Positions 20,537 through 33,800 of a stretch of DNA of 64,000 bases are shown in pieces. The translations under genes and the position numbers were made by a program. The notes under the pieces are model-generated. The model did no database searches. It saw nothing but the letters and a program-made list of their open reading frames with translations, and had not been told where the DNA came from. Source of the stretch: Siderastrea siderea (Eukaryota; Cnidaria; Anthozoa; Scleractinia; Rhizangiidae); assembly GCA_964030785.1 (NCBI GenBank), contig OZ034977.1, positions 34,229,052 to 34,293,051 on the forward strand, written 5' to 3'. How positions within the stretch are numbered: the first letter of the stretch is position 1; each line of letters begins with the position of its first letter.

Positions 20537-23500
20537 CTACACTTCAATTATCTTTAAATCTGCATCTATCCTGGCTTCCCTGTTGCCGTACACTACTTCA
20601 CCCACAATCCAGGCCGGGTGTCCATCTAAAGCTTGTAGCTCATCACAGTAACTCTGGGCCTTGTCCCGTGGGAGGCAAATGAGAAGGCCACCTGGAGGAA
20701 AAAATTAATAAAAAGTTGCATAGCATACAGGTGTAATAGTATGAGTAAGCATCAAGAAATCCTTCAAGAAATTGGTATTAAGTGAATTTTTGTAATCCAT
20801 GACCAACTTGATTCTAAGGGTGCATTATCTGTCTGAGACAGTTTACCTGTCCACGACAGAAAACCCTTCTGCAAATAAATTTGATCCCAAGACAGCAAAG
20901 CTACTATTTTAAATTGGAGAGGCATCAGGTACATGTAGCTACAAAACCATTGCAGTGTAACTTATCATCTTTTTTTAGCAAATGTACGCTAAATGATCAA
21001 AATGAAAATGTAGCTAAAAATAAGAAGCAAACATAGACTGAAGCAAAAAAAGAATACAATATATTTTGAACCAAAAAAATAAGGTGAAAATCTGATTATT
21101 GACAGGGCAAAAACATGTGTTCAAAAAGATCCAAACAACAGTCCATTCTATTCTCTCACCAGACTTCCATGCAATCTAAACATGAACAAAATGCTCATAA
21201 ATCTGTCTAATGATTAATATCTACACAAATAATGTGTCTGATGCATAAACCTACATGTAGGAAGACAATTTGTGTCAAGTGTAAGGTAAGCCAACTACAT
21301 CAATGAATAATCAAAAATATCAATATTCAATAAGCCACAAAACCTGCTGCCTCTTATCAGCGGTAGTGTAGCACCTCTCAAAAGCTTGACACATTTGTAT
21401 TTTCATTGGACCGCTATATGTAGCAGCTCTATTGTTTTTACACCTCGTTCTTTGTTTCTTTTGTTTGTTCTATTGTTTAGCGGACTAATCGTGGAAGACC
21501 TTACGATAGCTGCTACCTCGCCCCTTATCAGTCATTGATCATCGCCAATAACCAGCAACTAATCAGCTGAGTAATGTTCAATTTATCACTGATGTTATTT
21601 AACACTGATGAGACTAGCAGTTACATCTGGAATATGACAATGTTAATCATTCACCTGAAGTCTCAGCAGAAAATCCATCCAGTAACTTGAAATTAATTCC
21701 ACAAGCCTTGAATATCTTAACCATGTTTGCCAAAATTGGAAGAGTGTGCAAAACCAGTGAGACTTCTGATTTCTGATTGGCAGCCAGATTCCTAGCATGG
21801 CCAAGAATTCCAAACCCGGTGACATCTGTAGCAGCATGAGCATCATATTTGTGCATCAATCGAGCTGCATTGCGGTTCAATCTCGCCATGCACTGCATTG
21901 CATCTTGGTATGCCTTTTCTACTTCTTCAGCTGTGGTAACATCCTTGATACGACCCCACCACTTTGGCTGTTACAATATAAAATGCAACAAGCAACTCAA
22001 GGTAAATCCAAATGTCAGAGGTTGAGTGAGCACCAGAGGCTAATCACTGATTATTACCAGCTCATACAGATGTGCAAGTACATGTAAACCACCCACTAGG
22101 AAATGCTATATGCTGAGTTTCTTTTCTTAAATTAAAAACTACTGACTATTAAAAACTAAATCCTTTCTTCCACTATAGCAGGTTTTTGGATGTAGCTAAC
22201 AGAGTACCAAAACCAAGCAAGCTTGGCTTCTACATATGGCAAAAAAGTTTGAAATTTATTTGGCTTAAATAGAGGAAAAGCAAGGGTACAACAACATATT
22301 AAGCAAGGGAACTTACATCTTCCAACCACTGGTGTGCATTTACAGCAATTTGAGTTCCTAAAGGTTTAGTAAGGACCAATACATCACCAACAACTGCATT
22401 TTCTGGCCTGAGAATAAAACAATAGTATGGAAATTATTCACGGATATCATTTCATCATTTTTTTTCTATTATTAAATACACCTTACTTCACGTACATGTA
22501 TGTTTGATAGCTTACTATAAACAATATTCTTTCCACTGCAAGGCTGTGCTCTAGCAGCGCCCTGGGGCCTCAGGCTACTAAGTTTTGTCTTCGGGTGACT
22601 AGAAAACTCATTTTTTGCATAATGCTTTAGGGCTGGGCACCCCAGAATTCATGGTTTGGAGCCTATGGGCAACCTGTGATTCTTCTTAGAGCACAGCCTT
22701 GCACCCAGATACATGTTCAGGACTGGGAACTGGCAGTATTTTTTACAAAATGTAATATTATAATATTTAATGTTTGTATTTGTATTATTTTAGATTACTT
22801 AATTTAGTACATAAACAGTAAAACTTTATTAGATAACTATAAGTACAACAACAAAGATAGATGGCCTTTAGAGGAAGTGTGCGGGAGGGCAAAAATAAAT
22901 GTAAATAACCTGAACCGTGATAACGATCTTTCAACACTAATATTGCTCTGGACTAATGTATTACTTTATTAAATAGCTAAAATAGGCAGCATAATTTTAT
23001 GCTTTGCCTTTGTCATTGTCGAATATTGATCCCGTAACTGCATGGTCTACAATGTAAGTATATTTTCTGGAACAGTATCACTTGTAGTCATCTCACTGGC
23101 TATTGTACAGTGTAGCAAGTGAGTCATTCCCTGTTTCTTCTGCACTATGCACTGTGTAAGAATTTGTTTGTTTGTTATGTTTGAAAATTAAAAAATTAAA
23201 GTACAGCAAAAAATCTTAAAAGAAATCTTTTTTTTTCTTCCTTTCTTATCTTTCTTTTTATAGCATATGACCATTGTACCTTTGGTCAGACAGTTGACAG
23301 ATCATTGGCATTAATGTCACAACAATAATTATTGACTCCATTGTCTCCTACTGGTACTGAAGCCAATGGCTGACAGGTTATTGTGCAAATGAAACAAAGT
23401 TGTACATAATAAACTCTGAACCCGAGACTGGAAGACTCTGAAGACTATACCCTTTCCAGTCAATTAACCTGTCTGTTAACACCAAGTAATGGTGTATGTG

Positions 23501-24385
23501 TGTGGAGGGGGGGAGGGGGGGAGGGGGAGGGGACTCTGACCTGGGGGGCTCTAGATAGGAATAATTTACTGCTTTTCCAGACTAGAAACAAACATTGCAA
23601 TAAGATCACAAACTAAACTAATGAGATGACTTGTTCAGCTTTAAATATACAAAAAAGGTTAAAATCAAGAGTAACCTGGGAGTGGGTTCCACCATTTCCA
23701 ATATTTCCCACTTGACTTCCAATCGATATTGTAAAATTTTGGTAAATCTCTTTAACCAAAGTTGTGTTTATCACTTTAATGAGGTAAATGTTTCAGAAAT
23801 TAATAAAATATATAATAAGAAGACTGTGAATCCAGTGACTTACATAATAAACTCGTTCTCAGACACAACACTGGAAGCCACTCCGCCAATAATAAACCAA
23901 GGATTAAGCACAGACTGTCCTCCATTGACCGTAGTACCAGCTTCTAAAGCTAAATCATTAAATCCCTCGATCACCAGCGGTGTAACAACTTCACGCTCCT
24001 TCAGTGTCATCTGATTACTCACACCAAGAAGCATTAGCATATTGTCACACTCAGTGACTCCCATGGCGTACAAATCACTTAGAACGTTAGCACAGGCGAT
24101 CCTTCCTTGCATGTAAGGATCATCTACGAGAGGGTAGAAGAAATCTGTGGTCTGAACAATGCTTATGCCCTCGTGTCTAGTCGGGAGAACACAGCTGTCC
24201 ATTCCAACACCGATTTTCCCCTCGCCTTTTTTCTCGCCAAGTCCCTCCAGGAGTTTGAGCAGTTCCTCCTGAGGGACTTTGCAGCCTCATCCTTTAAGCT
24301 TGGTGTAGTTTGTGAGACGAAATGTTTCCGTCAAACCATGTTCTTCAGGGTTAAATGGGTGACGACATTTCTCATTCGGTGCCAT
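20537..24385 (-). CDS. SEPHS2: Selenophosphate synthetase 2, selenoprotein, four exons
   Basis: The enzyme makes monoselenophosphate from selenide and ATP, the selenium donor for Sec-tRNA. Coding exons on the minus strand: 24385-23844, 22407-22317, 21967-21655, 20691-20537. All introns are GT-AG and phases agree (2, 0, 1), giving 366 residues. Residue 33 is an in-frame UGA in the context KLKG-U-GCKVPQ, the catalytic Sec/Cys position of the family. Other family marks are [29 protein letters not shown], the [13 protein letters not shown] region, [13 protein letters not shown] and [11 protein letters not shown]. The first ATG (MAPNEKC) gives a normal short N terminus. A SECIS hairpin in the 3' UTR supports recoding. 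The length is close to the usual animal SPS core, with a short C terminus. Gene prediction that treats UGA as stop would start it wrongly at residue 58. Confidence 0.95.
24287..24289 (-). other. SEPHS2: In-frame UGA selenocysteine codon
   Basis: Codon 33 of the selenophosphate synthetase frame. Sequence before and after it matches the family without a break, so it is a recoded codon and not the end of the gene. Confidence 0.9.
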
Positions 24386-24626
24386 CTTCTTACAATAGAG
24401 GAACTTCAAGTGCAATCTTCATATATCCGTCACAATGTGCCTCTCTGAGTGCCACGGTTTTCCGTATTACGTGTCTAGCGATAAGTACTTCATATTAATA
24501 TCACATTGTACCTCTTCAGGACCGTCTTCAGGAGACTTATGGGGGCTTTTTAGGCTAGGGTTAATTTGTTTCAATTATATGAGGTAGTAAAACAAAACAG
24601 CGTGAAGACGCCTTCGAACAACTGAC
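24386..24626. promoter_or_regulatory. Shared head-to-head promoter region, SEPHS2 and MANBAL
   Basis: Only 241 bp separate the two start codons, which point away from each other. Both 5' UTRs and both core promoters must lie here, unless there are upstream non-coding exons. No TATA box stands out. Confidence 0.6.
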
Positions 24627-24854
24627 ATGGAAGATAAATCTTTCTGGGAGTTGGTCCTTCATTATGGACTTTTCCTTGGCGGGATTTTTCAGCTGATTTG
24701 CATTTTGGCTATCGTAGTAGTTCCTTCAAATAAAACTGTGCACGATGAAGACGCTTTACAGGACAGAGAAGGCAAAAGTCGAAAGCTACACGGACAAGCA
24801 ACTCCAACTCCACAGCCACAAACAAGATTGAGAGAAAAGAAGAAGAAAAGATGA
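24627..24854 (+). CDS. MANBAL: MANBAL-like small membrane protein
   Basis: A 75-residue single-exon frame. It has a short N terminus, then one hydrophobic segment at about residues 11-33 with the family signature HYGLFLGGIFQLICILAIVV. A short acidic stretch follows, then a proline/glutamine linker and a lysine-rich end (REKKKKR). Length and layout match the animal MANBAL family (UPF0239): one membrane span and a basic tail. The biochemical role of the family is not known to me. It is divergently transcribed from SEPHS2. The basic tail could be an endoplasmic reticulum retention signal; that is inference. Confidence 0.85.
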   Translation: MEDKSFWELVLHYGLFLGGIFQLICILAIVVVPSNKTVHDEDALQDREGKSRKLHGQATPTPQPQTRLREKKKKR

Positions 24855-26639
24855 CTGACTTTCAACAGAATTTTGGTCTCTTTTTGCTGTCTTCGTTTGA
24901 TGTGTCTCGACATTCTGATTGTTACGTTGTTCATCCCAATATCCGGAGTTTAATTCTTGCAAGGTGTAAACAACTGATAGCTAGAACATGTAAAATGTAA
25001 AGAGAAACTGACAAACTCCCTCATCGTTTTGTACGAAACGTGCAGAAGCAGACAGAAGAGATTGGTGGCGGTTATATTTAATTTATTAATGTATTCCTAG
25101 AATGTTACACCTATTGTTTATTCTTATATTTTAAAAAAATGTTTTTTACGTTTGATTTATTTTATTTTAATGGTTACATGTAATTAGAATTTTGTGAGAA
25201 GGCTATAAAAATGTAACCACGAACAATTTGTAGTAACTGTTATGTATAGGCTTCTCTTTTGCAGCATTAGCTAGCTAAGTAATTTTGTGTTGTACTAGCC
25301 TGTGCCAGGCTCTCGGTCAGTGGAGACGAGCGGAACAGTGGGCGAGCAGCGAAAAAGCACGCCCAGTCTCTCCCCAGCACCCACAAGAGTTTTGCACCAG
25401 TTTTACTTCTCAGTCTGCTTTTCCAACTATCTTGGAGCCTGGAACAGGCTAGTGTCGTACCACAGACACGGTTTTTATTGACCGCAAATATGTGTCAGGG
25501 GCATAAAATTGATACTTGGGCTTGTGAGCACTGCATTTTCACTGCTTTTTTCACTAATTGTTATTATTTTTTTTTTTGCTAGCCATTTGTATTTTTTATT
25601 TACTTCACACTCACTTGACTGCTTTTGGATTTCGGAAAAAATGGAAACATTTATAGGTCAGTTGTTGTGAGTTTCTGTATCTGTGTTTCCATTGGTCTAT
25701 TGGGGGTGGCAAATGGTCATCAATACTAAAGTTCCCATGAGCCATCTCGTGAAGGAGAAGTGCTCTAAATAGAAATAGTTTTAAAAGTTTTGAAAATATT
25801 CACCACTTGGCAAAGTTGCTTGTACTCCTTTGCATTTTGGTAACTACGTGTAATAATTATGACCAAGCTTGTTCGACTGAGATAGCACATTTTTTGCATG
25901 TTCAGCTTGGTTTTGGGCCATAAATATGGCAAAAAATGGCTTCTTGCATTACTTCGCTACAGAGGTATGGAGATCGGTAATCAGAGAAAGCTCATAACCT
26001 TTCTTTTTATTGTGTGGCTCCGGAAAATATCCATACCGGCACCACAGAGGGTCATTGGAAATTCCGAGGAGGAGGGTTATGAACCTGAACTGGAATTTCC
26101 GGAGGGGTGGGGGGTTGAAACCAAAACATCCTTCCGTGGAGGGAGTATGGATATTTGCTAGAACAACACATTGTTTTTAAAGGTTCTAATGAATGCATTA
26201 TGTTAGTGCTATTTTGGTCTACATGTGTTGGAAAATCTCGAGATCCATTGAAACCATAATGATACAGGGGCTCATCAAGAAAGGAAACATTGCATGAGTT
26301 TATAATAGGTCAGAGAAATTTGAAATCTCTTTTGGTGGTGGAGTATGCAAGTATTCTCAACCACGAAGGGTGCCATGTTGTTCATGACTCTGGCTCAGTC
26401 ACCGTTCTGCACTGGTCAGCGGAGTTACCAAACTAAGTTTACGTAAACTGTTGGTACAAGATTGGTTTGACCCCAATCTCGTGGCCAAGGTCCTCGGTCC
26501 TGCTGGCCAAGTCCTTGGTCGCCAAGTTAGACTCCAGCATAGTGAAAAAATGAATTTTTTCATTGGCTGTGTACTGTAACAAAACTAAGAACCAGAACTG
26601 CAGGATTTCTGCAGTAAAAGTTCCAGTACCCCAGTCTCT
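24855..26639. other. Intergenic; mostly unassigned
   Basis: The 3' UTR of MANBAL should begin here. Apart from the MITE at 25294-25453, no gene was seen. Segments GGAAAATATCCATAC (26022) and GTATGGATATTT (26145) form a weak inverted pair that may mark another small element. Confidence 0.45.
25294..25453. mobile_element. MITE-like element, 160 bp
   Basis: ACTAGCCTGTGCCAGGCTC at the left is matched by GAGCCTGGAACAGGCTAGT inverted at the right, 18 of 19 positions. The interior is GC-richer than its surroundings. A similar end (ACTAGCCTG) occurs at 10078. Confidence 0.6.
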
Positions 26640-28370
26640 CACAGGCACCACCCACTGACCAAGAAGCCTTAGGACTATGGCCGATCAACAGGCGGGATTT
26701 TCCATCCAAATTTTCTCTGTATCTCCTAAATCCTGTTGCATATGTGTTCTCAACTTAAACTGTGATTGTCTCCAAAGCGTGATTATTCCTTTATCGAACA
26801 AACTGTGATAAAACACTGATTTTCCTTCAATTAGAACGTGTCTGTTGTTCCATATAACTATGTTAGATCTTTTATTGTTATCCATGTCTTGAATGTGTCC
26901 TTCTACTGCTGCAGCATATTCAGTATAAATTTCAAGACATTCTTAATAAAATTTGGGTAGGTTAACGGGAAGTTTCTAAACGCTAAAATCACAACCTAAA
27001 ATTAATTTGCCACAAACTTGTCTTAAATAGTGCAAGAGAATTATTTTCCAACTACTTTGTTGCGAGTCTGCAAATTTTTTGCAACACATAATTCGCTGTG
27101 TCTTAATAGTTGATTCCAAGTGTGGTGCTTTTAGACCACGGTTTTCTACATCACTTATTGTAAGGCTGACTGTTCACTTTATCTTTTCCTTTCCAGATAA
27201 AGTTAAATATAATTTTATTTGCTTCCTTACACTCAAACGAAGAAAACCGTGAACACTGAAAATATTTCTGGAATGTTCATTGTGTTTTGACCAATTACGT
27301 GCTATTCCATGTAACCGCAGAAAACGAATGGGTTGCTCAATCACGGAAAGGATTTGGTTCTCAATTTGTTTCGAAAGACCTCAAGATTTAACGATTTCGG
27401 CCTAAATAAATCGAGTCAGCTGTGCTATCAGAAATAATAGCAGCTTTGGGCGAATTTTAAGGGAGGACATTGCAATTTTTACATCAAGGTGAAACAACTG
27501 CCGCTTGAGTTGCTTTTATTTGAAATACCGGAACCGCTAATCGTTGGGCCGCCATGTCGAAAAATTTTATTCTCTTAAAGCGCTCAAACATATTTTCGCT
27601 TGCGTAGTGCATGTGGCTCGCAGATAGAAAGGAACAGTAATTTCAATTCCTGTAAGATAAAGATGAAGATTAAATCTTGAGGCCTTTCAAAACAATTCGA
27701 GAACCAACTCGATTCCGTGACTGAGAAACCCGTTCGTTTTCTGCGGTTACAAGGTCTCGCGTGCGATTGGTCAAAACACACATTCCAGGAATATTTTCAG
27801 CGTTCACGGTTTTCTTCGTTTGAGTGTAACTATGTCCTTATGTATACAAACTAACCAGCCCTGTACATAAAAACTGGAACTACAAATGATTTTATAATCT
27901 GTAAACGTCCAAACACTGTTAAGTTTCTCCAATTCCAACAATGCAACCTCTCCCTGATAGATTTTAAAATTTCATCAAAATTTAACTTTCTCCAAAGAAC
28001 TTGATCATATGTAAAATGAACCCCTAATATCTTAATAGCTTTTTTGACTGTAATGTGTCTATCGCTGGCCAGAGTTATGACCGTCTCTGTTGTTGGCTTT
28101 GTAGTCCCCAAGAACATTACCTCTGTCTTTTCATAATAGATTTTTAGCCCAGAGCACAAGGTGAAACTATCTACAGTGTTTAACAAAGCATGTAAAGAGG
28201 CGTGATTTCTGAGGAATGCCGTCAGGTCATCAGCAAATATTTCAAGTTTTATCTCTTCATTGTCTACCAATATTCCCTGAATTTCTTTGTTAAGACGTAT
28301 ATTAATGGCCAGGATTTCCAAACAAATGATAAATAGATAAGGGGATAATGGGTCACCTTGTCTGACACAG
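26640..28370 (-). mobile_element. L1/Tx1-type LINE remnant
   Basis: On the minus strand, from 28365 down, the frame shows the reverse transcriptase boxes RQGDPLSPYLFIICLEILA and LEIFADDLTAFL, then thumb sequence with KAIKILGVHF and LTVFGRLQIIKSFVVPV. After the inserted element (27230-27826) the reading resumes with KEANKI, DVENRGLKAPHLESTIKTQR and, from 26885, NIVIWNNRHVLIEGKSVF. The upstream endonuclease is missing and several stops and shifts are present, so it is dead. Confidence 0.75.
27230..27826. mobile_element. TA-flanked fold-back element inside the LINE, 597 bp
   Basis: Arms of about 160 bp are inverted copies (CACTCAAACGAAGAAAACCG at the left end; CTTCGTTTGAGTG at the right). TA flanks each end. 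Removing the element and one TA restores the LINE reading IV-KEANKI, which fixes the insertion point. No coding capacity. Confidence 0.8.
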
Positions 28371-30820
28371 CAACATAGGTAATTGTCAAATTCGTCTCAT
28401 TTTCTTTGTGCAAGGAGCTTTGCACTACACACTGTAACTGAACATGACAGTTACTGCCGCAATGTTTCGTATTTCTGAAAGTGCTGTTCATTCTCACTAG
28501 CTATAGTTCTTCTTCAGTTTGAAGTTTGTTTTTGAAAAGTGAAAAAAGTGTTCATGGAAATAATTGCTATCTTCTACAGCTGCTGAACCTTGAGCATGCA
28601 GTGAAAGAAGAGAGACGACTAGGCGACGTGTTTTACTGTTTTCAGCTTCACAAAGTGTACATAGACAATAGGTGCAAGACTGAAGAAAAAAGGTACTTTT
28701 CCTTTTGCATTGTGTTATCATTTTCTCAATTCCATCATGTATGTTAGATTGTGTTCCTTTGCATATCATGTAAGACTATTTTAATACAGTAATCATTTAA
28801 AGGCACTCCAGGGAAGGCTGAACAGGGATTGTTTAATACTGTCATCAATATTCAACATTTGTTGTTTAATACCCTCATCAATATTGTCAAGCAGTTAACT
28901 AATTCAATAAATTAATAGGAGTAACAAGGAAATAAATTGCAATACTTGTGTGACTTCTAGTGAGGTTACACCATTGTAAATGCAATCCTAAATAAGTAAT
29001 GCCAAATATTATATCAAAAAGGAAAGAAGACAGCCTCACAAAAGAAAAGAACAAGAAACTAGAGCGGTATAACACATTGTAAGCATAGGCAAGCGCTCTG
29101 GTAAGTTAAGCATTTACCATTTGCCTAAGGGTGTGCACTGACAAAACAGTGCTAACCACTACTGGGAGTTCACCTTTTATGAGTCAAGTTTCCAAATTAC
29201 AAAAAGACTTTGCTCTGACTAGTGATCACAATTATTAACAGAACACAACATTCATCACTTGAAGCTAAATCTTGAAAGTTTATAATTTACAGTTGCACTG
29301 TGTTAAACAGTCGCCCTTCTGAAATGGCTAGCTGTGACTGCTCCTTTCAGGTTGACCTTGTAACAATGGTTTGACTGGTATAAAAGAGAAAACAACAAAC
29401 AAGAAATTTGATGCAAAACTCACACAAGAAGATTTTTCTTCAAAGGGTGTTATACAATACAATACAATAATATTTATATAGCACTTATCCATTAAGTGCT
29501 AGGTGCTTTATACGTTTCTTTGCCACATAAAAACTACCCAAGGCATTTATATACTTTAATGGGACATTGTGCTCAACTCTTAAATCCTAATACCAGGCTT
29601 GGCACAAACAATCAAAGCAATTTTATTCTTTACATACGTGAGTAAACTCAACTTGATGAAAGTTCAAGTCGAAGTCACATTTTCCTTGCGTCCCTTGAAT
29701 CAGGTATCACTTTTGATTTTATGTTAGATATTAACTACAGCTGTATCTTATTACCAGAAATTTTGTGAAATCTTACATGTAATATTGCGGCTTTGGAGGG
29801 AAGACATTTCACAATAAGAAACTCGAATTCTTATAAGCACCAATAAATAAGCAACTTTCTTTTTTTTCTCTGTAACAAATTTTCATTATTCCAAAAAATT
29901 GAAGTTGTGAAAAACAAATTTCCTAATATAATAATAATTTTTCTAGAATATTGAACCAATAAGAAATGTTGGTTCAAAGAGCTTGTTTGCCATGGCTGAA
30001 AGCAAACATACTCTGATTCTTTCTCAAAACCAAAAGGGACTTATTGTGATCTGCCAGACTTGACTATTGGCAGTTACACTGTTTATGGAAAAGCTCTTTA
30101 ATTAATAACACTGAGCTTCCTGTTACAAATTGGTTAATGGTTCCTAAATTTTGGTCACACTGCCAATACCAGCTTGATCAACATGCATAACTGGAAAAAT
30201 TATGGAAAAGAAAAACCTGATCAGAAGTAACTTTAAATTTGACACTTTTGTTTAGTTAAAAAGAGAAAACATGAGGGAGACCTCCTCCAGAAAGAAAAAA
30301 TAAATTATTGTGTATAACAGGCATCATCTTAGAGTGAATGGTCCCTGGCTAATTATAAATCCTTCAAGACCTCTAATGGAAGAAAGAAAAACATCAGGTG
30401 TGTCTGATAACCAGAACCACAGAATTTTTTACTACATTGTAAGGCCATCCCCCTTTTCCCCATAAACCGACACCCAACCAACTCAGATTTTGGAATTTTC
30501 AAAAAAGCAGTGTACAGTAGGAGAACCTTTTTACCTGGAAAATACACCAAACAAGGCAGATTAGCCAAACTCTCATCAATGCACCAATAGATCCTTTTGC
30601 AGTTTTCATCCTCTATGCTAATGTGGTAACCACATTTTGATGTTTTCTGGTCCCCCGGGTATGAAGCTAGGGTACCAGGACTCCTGGGGTGGGGGGGGGG
30701 GGGGGGTGGGGGGAAGGCAGGGGAGATTTTTCCTACTCAAACCAACCAAACCAAAACACTTGGAAATGGAAACAATGGTAAATGGGGGAAAAGGGGGGAT
30801 GGCCTAACAGTAGTGAGAAT
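28371..30820. other. Intergenic, no gene recognised
   Basis: Short frames near 28497-28769 occur on both strands and show no domain. At 29456-29530 an (ATACA)n run leads into AATATTTATATAGCACTTATCC, cut here as TTTATATAGCACTTATCC, which resembles the 3' region of a dispersed SINE or LINE. A G-run of 16 lies at about 30690-30705. Confidence 0.45.
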
Positions 30821-33800
30821 TTAACCAGTCCTGTCTAGAAAAGCTTTGATGCAGTAACTAGCAGCACTACCACCAGCCATTCCAAGTGTTATGCTCAACA
30901 CACTCAAGTATCCAACAGTTTCCTTGGCACGTCCAGGTACCTCAGAGGAAGCATAAGAGATCAGTGATGTCATCAGATGGCCGGTGGAAAGACCAAGTAC
31001 TGCAACAAAGGTTGCCATCCATGCAGGTCTGTCACTCAACATGTGAGGTGGTACACTTAAACATATGCCAATCACAACTATAAATCGTACCAAAGTGGAC
31101 AGCCACGCCCAATGTATGGAGTACACATAGTACATTGCTAGAGGTCCCCTACCAAGAACATCACCAATATTGTAAACAAGAATCAACAAAACTGGGAACC
31201 AGCCGTTGCCGAGGAAATCAGTTCCCATAGTAGCCACTGATGGCATAACAATATACTGCTGTGCAGTTACCAGTGTCAGGAGAAAGCAGTGACAGAAGAC
31301 ATGCTTGTACCGCAGCACTCTCAATGCCTCACCAGTGAAGAATGCAAATCTCTGGAAGGGATGCTTCCAATCAGTGTCAAAACCACTTCTTGGCATGCGT
31401 GAGTAGTAGCGCTGGAATGCATTACCTCGTGTGAGATGCAGATAGGCAGCTATCACTAGTAGAATGAACGCAGCAGCAATCCCAAAGTAGTAGTAGCTTG
31501 ACAAATGAAGGTTATCTGTTGTAGTCTTGGTGACAACCCTCAAGATTGTTATCAGGAGTCCACATAAGCCCACACCAAGCTGTTCAAGGAAAAACAGACA
31601 TCGTTAATACTTATAGGGGTTTTTGTGGATATGTGTAAATTGACAGAACAGCATATTATTTTGCTAATCATAATACATATAGTTTAAGGTCATATAACTG
31701 ACCTTTACAAATATCAACCTAAGGTGGGTATTTGTAGGTGGTCAGACTATAGGAGGCCAAACTTGCCTCATGTCTGTTAGTTCAAAGAGTTCTGAATCAG
31801 TGATATATCTCTGAAAGTTTATCTCAGTTAAGAAAGAAAAACTAGCATCACAGCAGGCTTAGACAAATCATCATTTTTTGAGTGTAAAACTGGTAAGTCT
31901 TTTGCCACTTGTGGTAGTAAGCGTCATGCTGGCATAAATTATAATAAGCGAATTTCAAGCAGAATTTGAGCATGATACAGCTGTAACTAAAGAAAATTAG
32001 TAACAAAAAAACAAAACAAAAATGTGCACAATGGTTATAACTAAAGCAAGTAGTGAATGAAATCCCAAATCTTTGCAGGTCAGTGATGAAACTTATTCAA
32101 GTCTACATCTTGGGCTTGTTGACAACAGTATAAATAATTGATCAACAAAAGCCACAATGAAAAATTACTTCTTTCTTTATAATGTCTTTCTCAGTCATTT
32201 TGTGGTCTTAATCCAATTCCTACCTGCATCAACTTATCAAGTCTGATTTCTGTGTTTACTCTGACATGCCTGGATTTCAGTGTGTTCTTACGATAATGTA
32301 CTATTGAGAAAATCACAGAGCCATTGTGTAGGAAACATCAAAACAAATCACAGGATCTTGCTTGATTTAAGCATCAACAGACAGCCCAGCAGATTTTCTC
32401 AATTTTAATATTATTTTGGCTTAAACAGAAAAATCTTTAAAATGATTGAATAGAATGCCTTTAATTAGCATTTATTTCACCAGTCCTATGTTTATCATCA
32501 ATTGGCTCTGCTGCAAATATCTGTTAAGACTACGAGATTTAATGGAAACAAGAAATTCTGAAGAATTTACAGGCGGCGGAAAGTCTCTCATCATAGATGG
32601 AAAAAAAGTCATGTCACGAGCAAATTGTCTGGAATTTGAGAGATTAGCTTTCAATCTGGTAAAATCGATGTCATTATAACCAGCCCGATTGTTCAGAGGC
32701 TGCGCGGAGACTCAGTGAACCGACGTATGACAAACCAGGAATGCGCAATGCATTTTATGAGACGGCGTGACGTGCCTAGGCACATCCGCCGCCTAATTAG
32801 ATTTAGAAATGTGGGAATTCTCATTTTCAAATTTCAAGGTATTCTTTCTGGCTGATCCTCTGTTGAAGGTACACATTAAATTGAATTTATGTGGATTCCT
32901 TCGTAGTTTTAAGCTTGCTGGCACTAGGTACAAGTTTCTCTTACTTGCTTTGTCAGCAGTGAACAAAAACCTTCATAAACCGAATATGAAGTCCGTGTTT
33001 CCTATGCTAGTGAGACTCTCATCTCACACACCAATTATGCCGTCAATCCTGTAGCCATCAGAGATGTGTACTCTACCAAGGCTGATTGACACTAAGCTGT
33101 CATTTGCCATACCAAGGACCTTTTAAACCGGAAGTTTCTCTTAAAACCAACTTTGGTTGCCTTAACTTTGGAATTTATACAAACACTGAACATACAAATT
33201 TGCCTAAATTAATGTTGTGGCAAACACTTACAAAATACACTTAATAAAACTTACGTTTTGTACTGAGAAGGGCATTTCCACTTGCCACTCAGCAAAATTT
33301 AAGCTTACCGGTCTAAAGAAATGGTGGTACTTGTACATATCTTTTTGTGCAAAGCACATTGACGAATAAAGCAATGACAAACATGTGAATGGTTCTTACC
33401 ATGAGTCCTTGAGTATATAATGGCGGCAATGCATGAGTGGTTAAACCGAACAAGGTGGACTGACAAACAGCATCTGCTAAGCCAAGAATCCCCGCCACAA
33501 GCAAAACGGACCAGAAATGACTCTTCAGGCAAGTCGAACCACATAACTCCAATTGATCCAGAACAATAAACCCTATCATACACACAGCCATCACAGAAAA
33601 TCCACTCACAATTCGCCATTTAAAGCTCGCAGCTCGGCCCCAAACCAGGTTTACGAAACAACCGCAGAACAAAAGTGGATTGTAAATGGCGTTCAAAGCG
33701 AACTCGGGTTGTTTGCGAGGGAAGATGTCGTCAAAATAATCTACAGCAGCGACAATAACAAAGATAGGGAGCACAGAACCGATGCCAAAGAACACAAACT

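Noticed and set aside
23631..24014. Plus-strand frame of 127 codons
   Set aside because: It is antisense to exon 1 of SEPHS2 and extends into the intron; no domain.
24107..24448. Plus-strand frame of 113 codons over the SEPHS2 start
   Set aside because: Antisense to the selenoprotein N terminus; the minus strand has clear family motifs.
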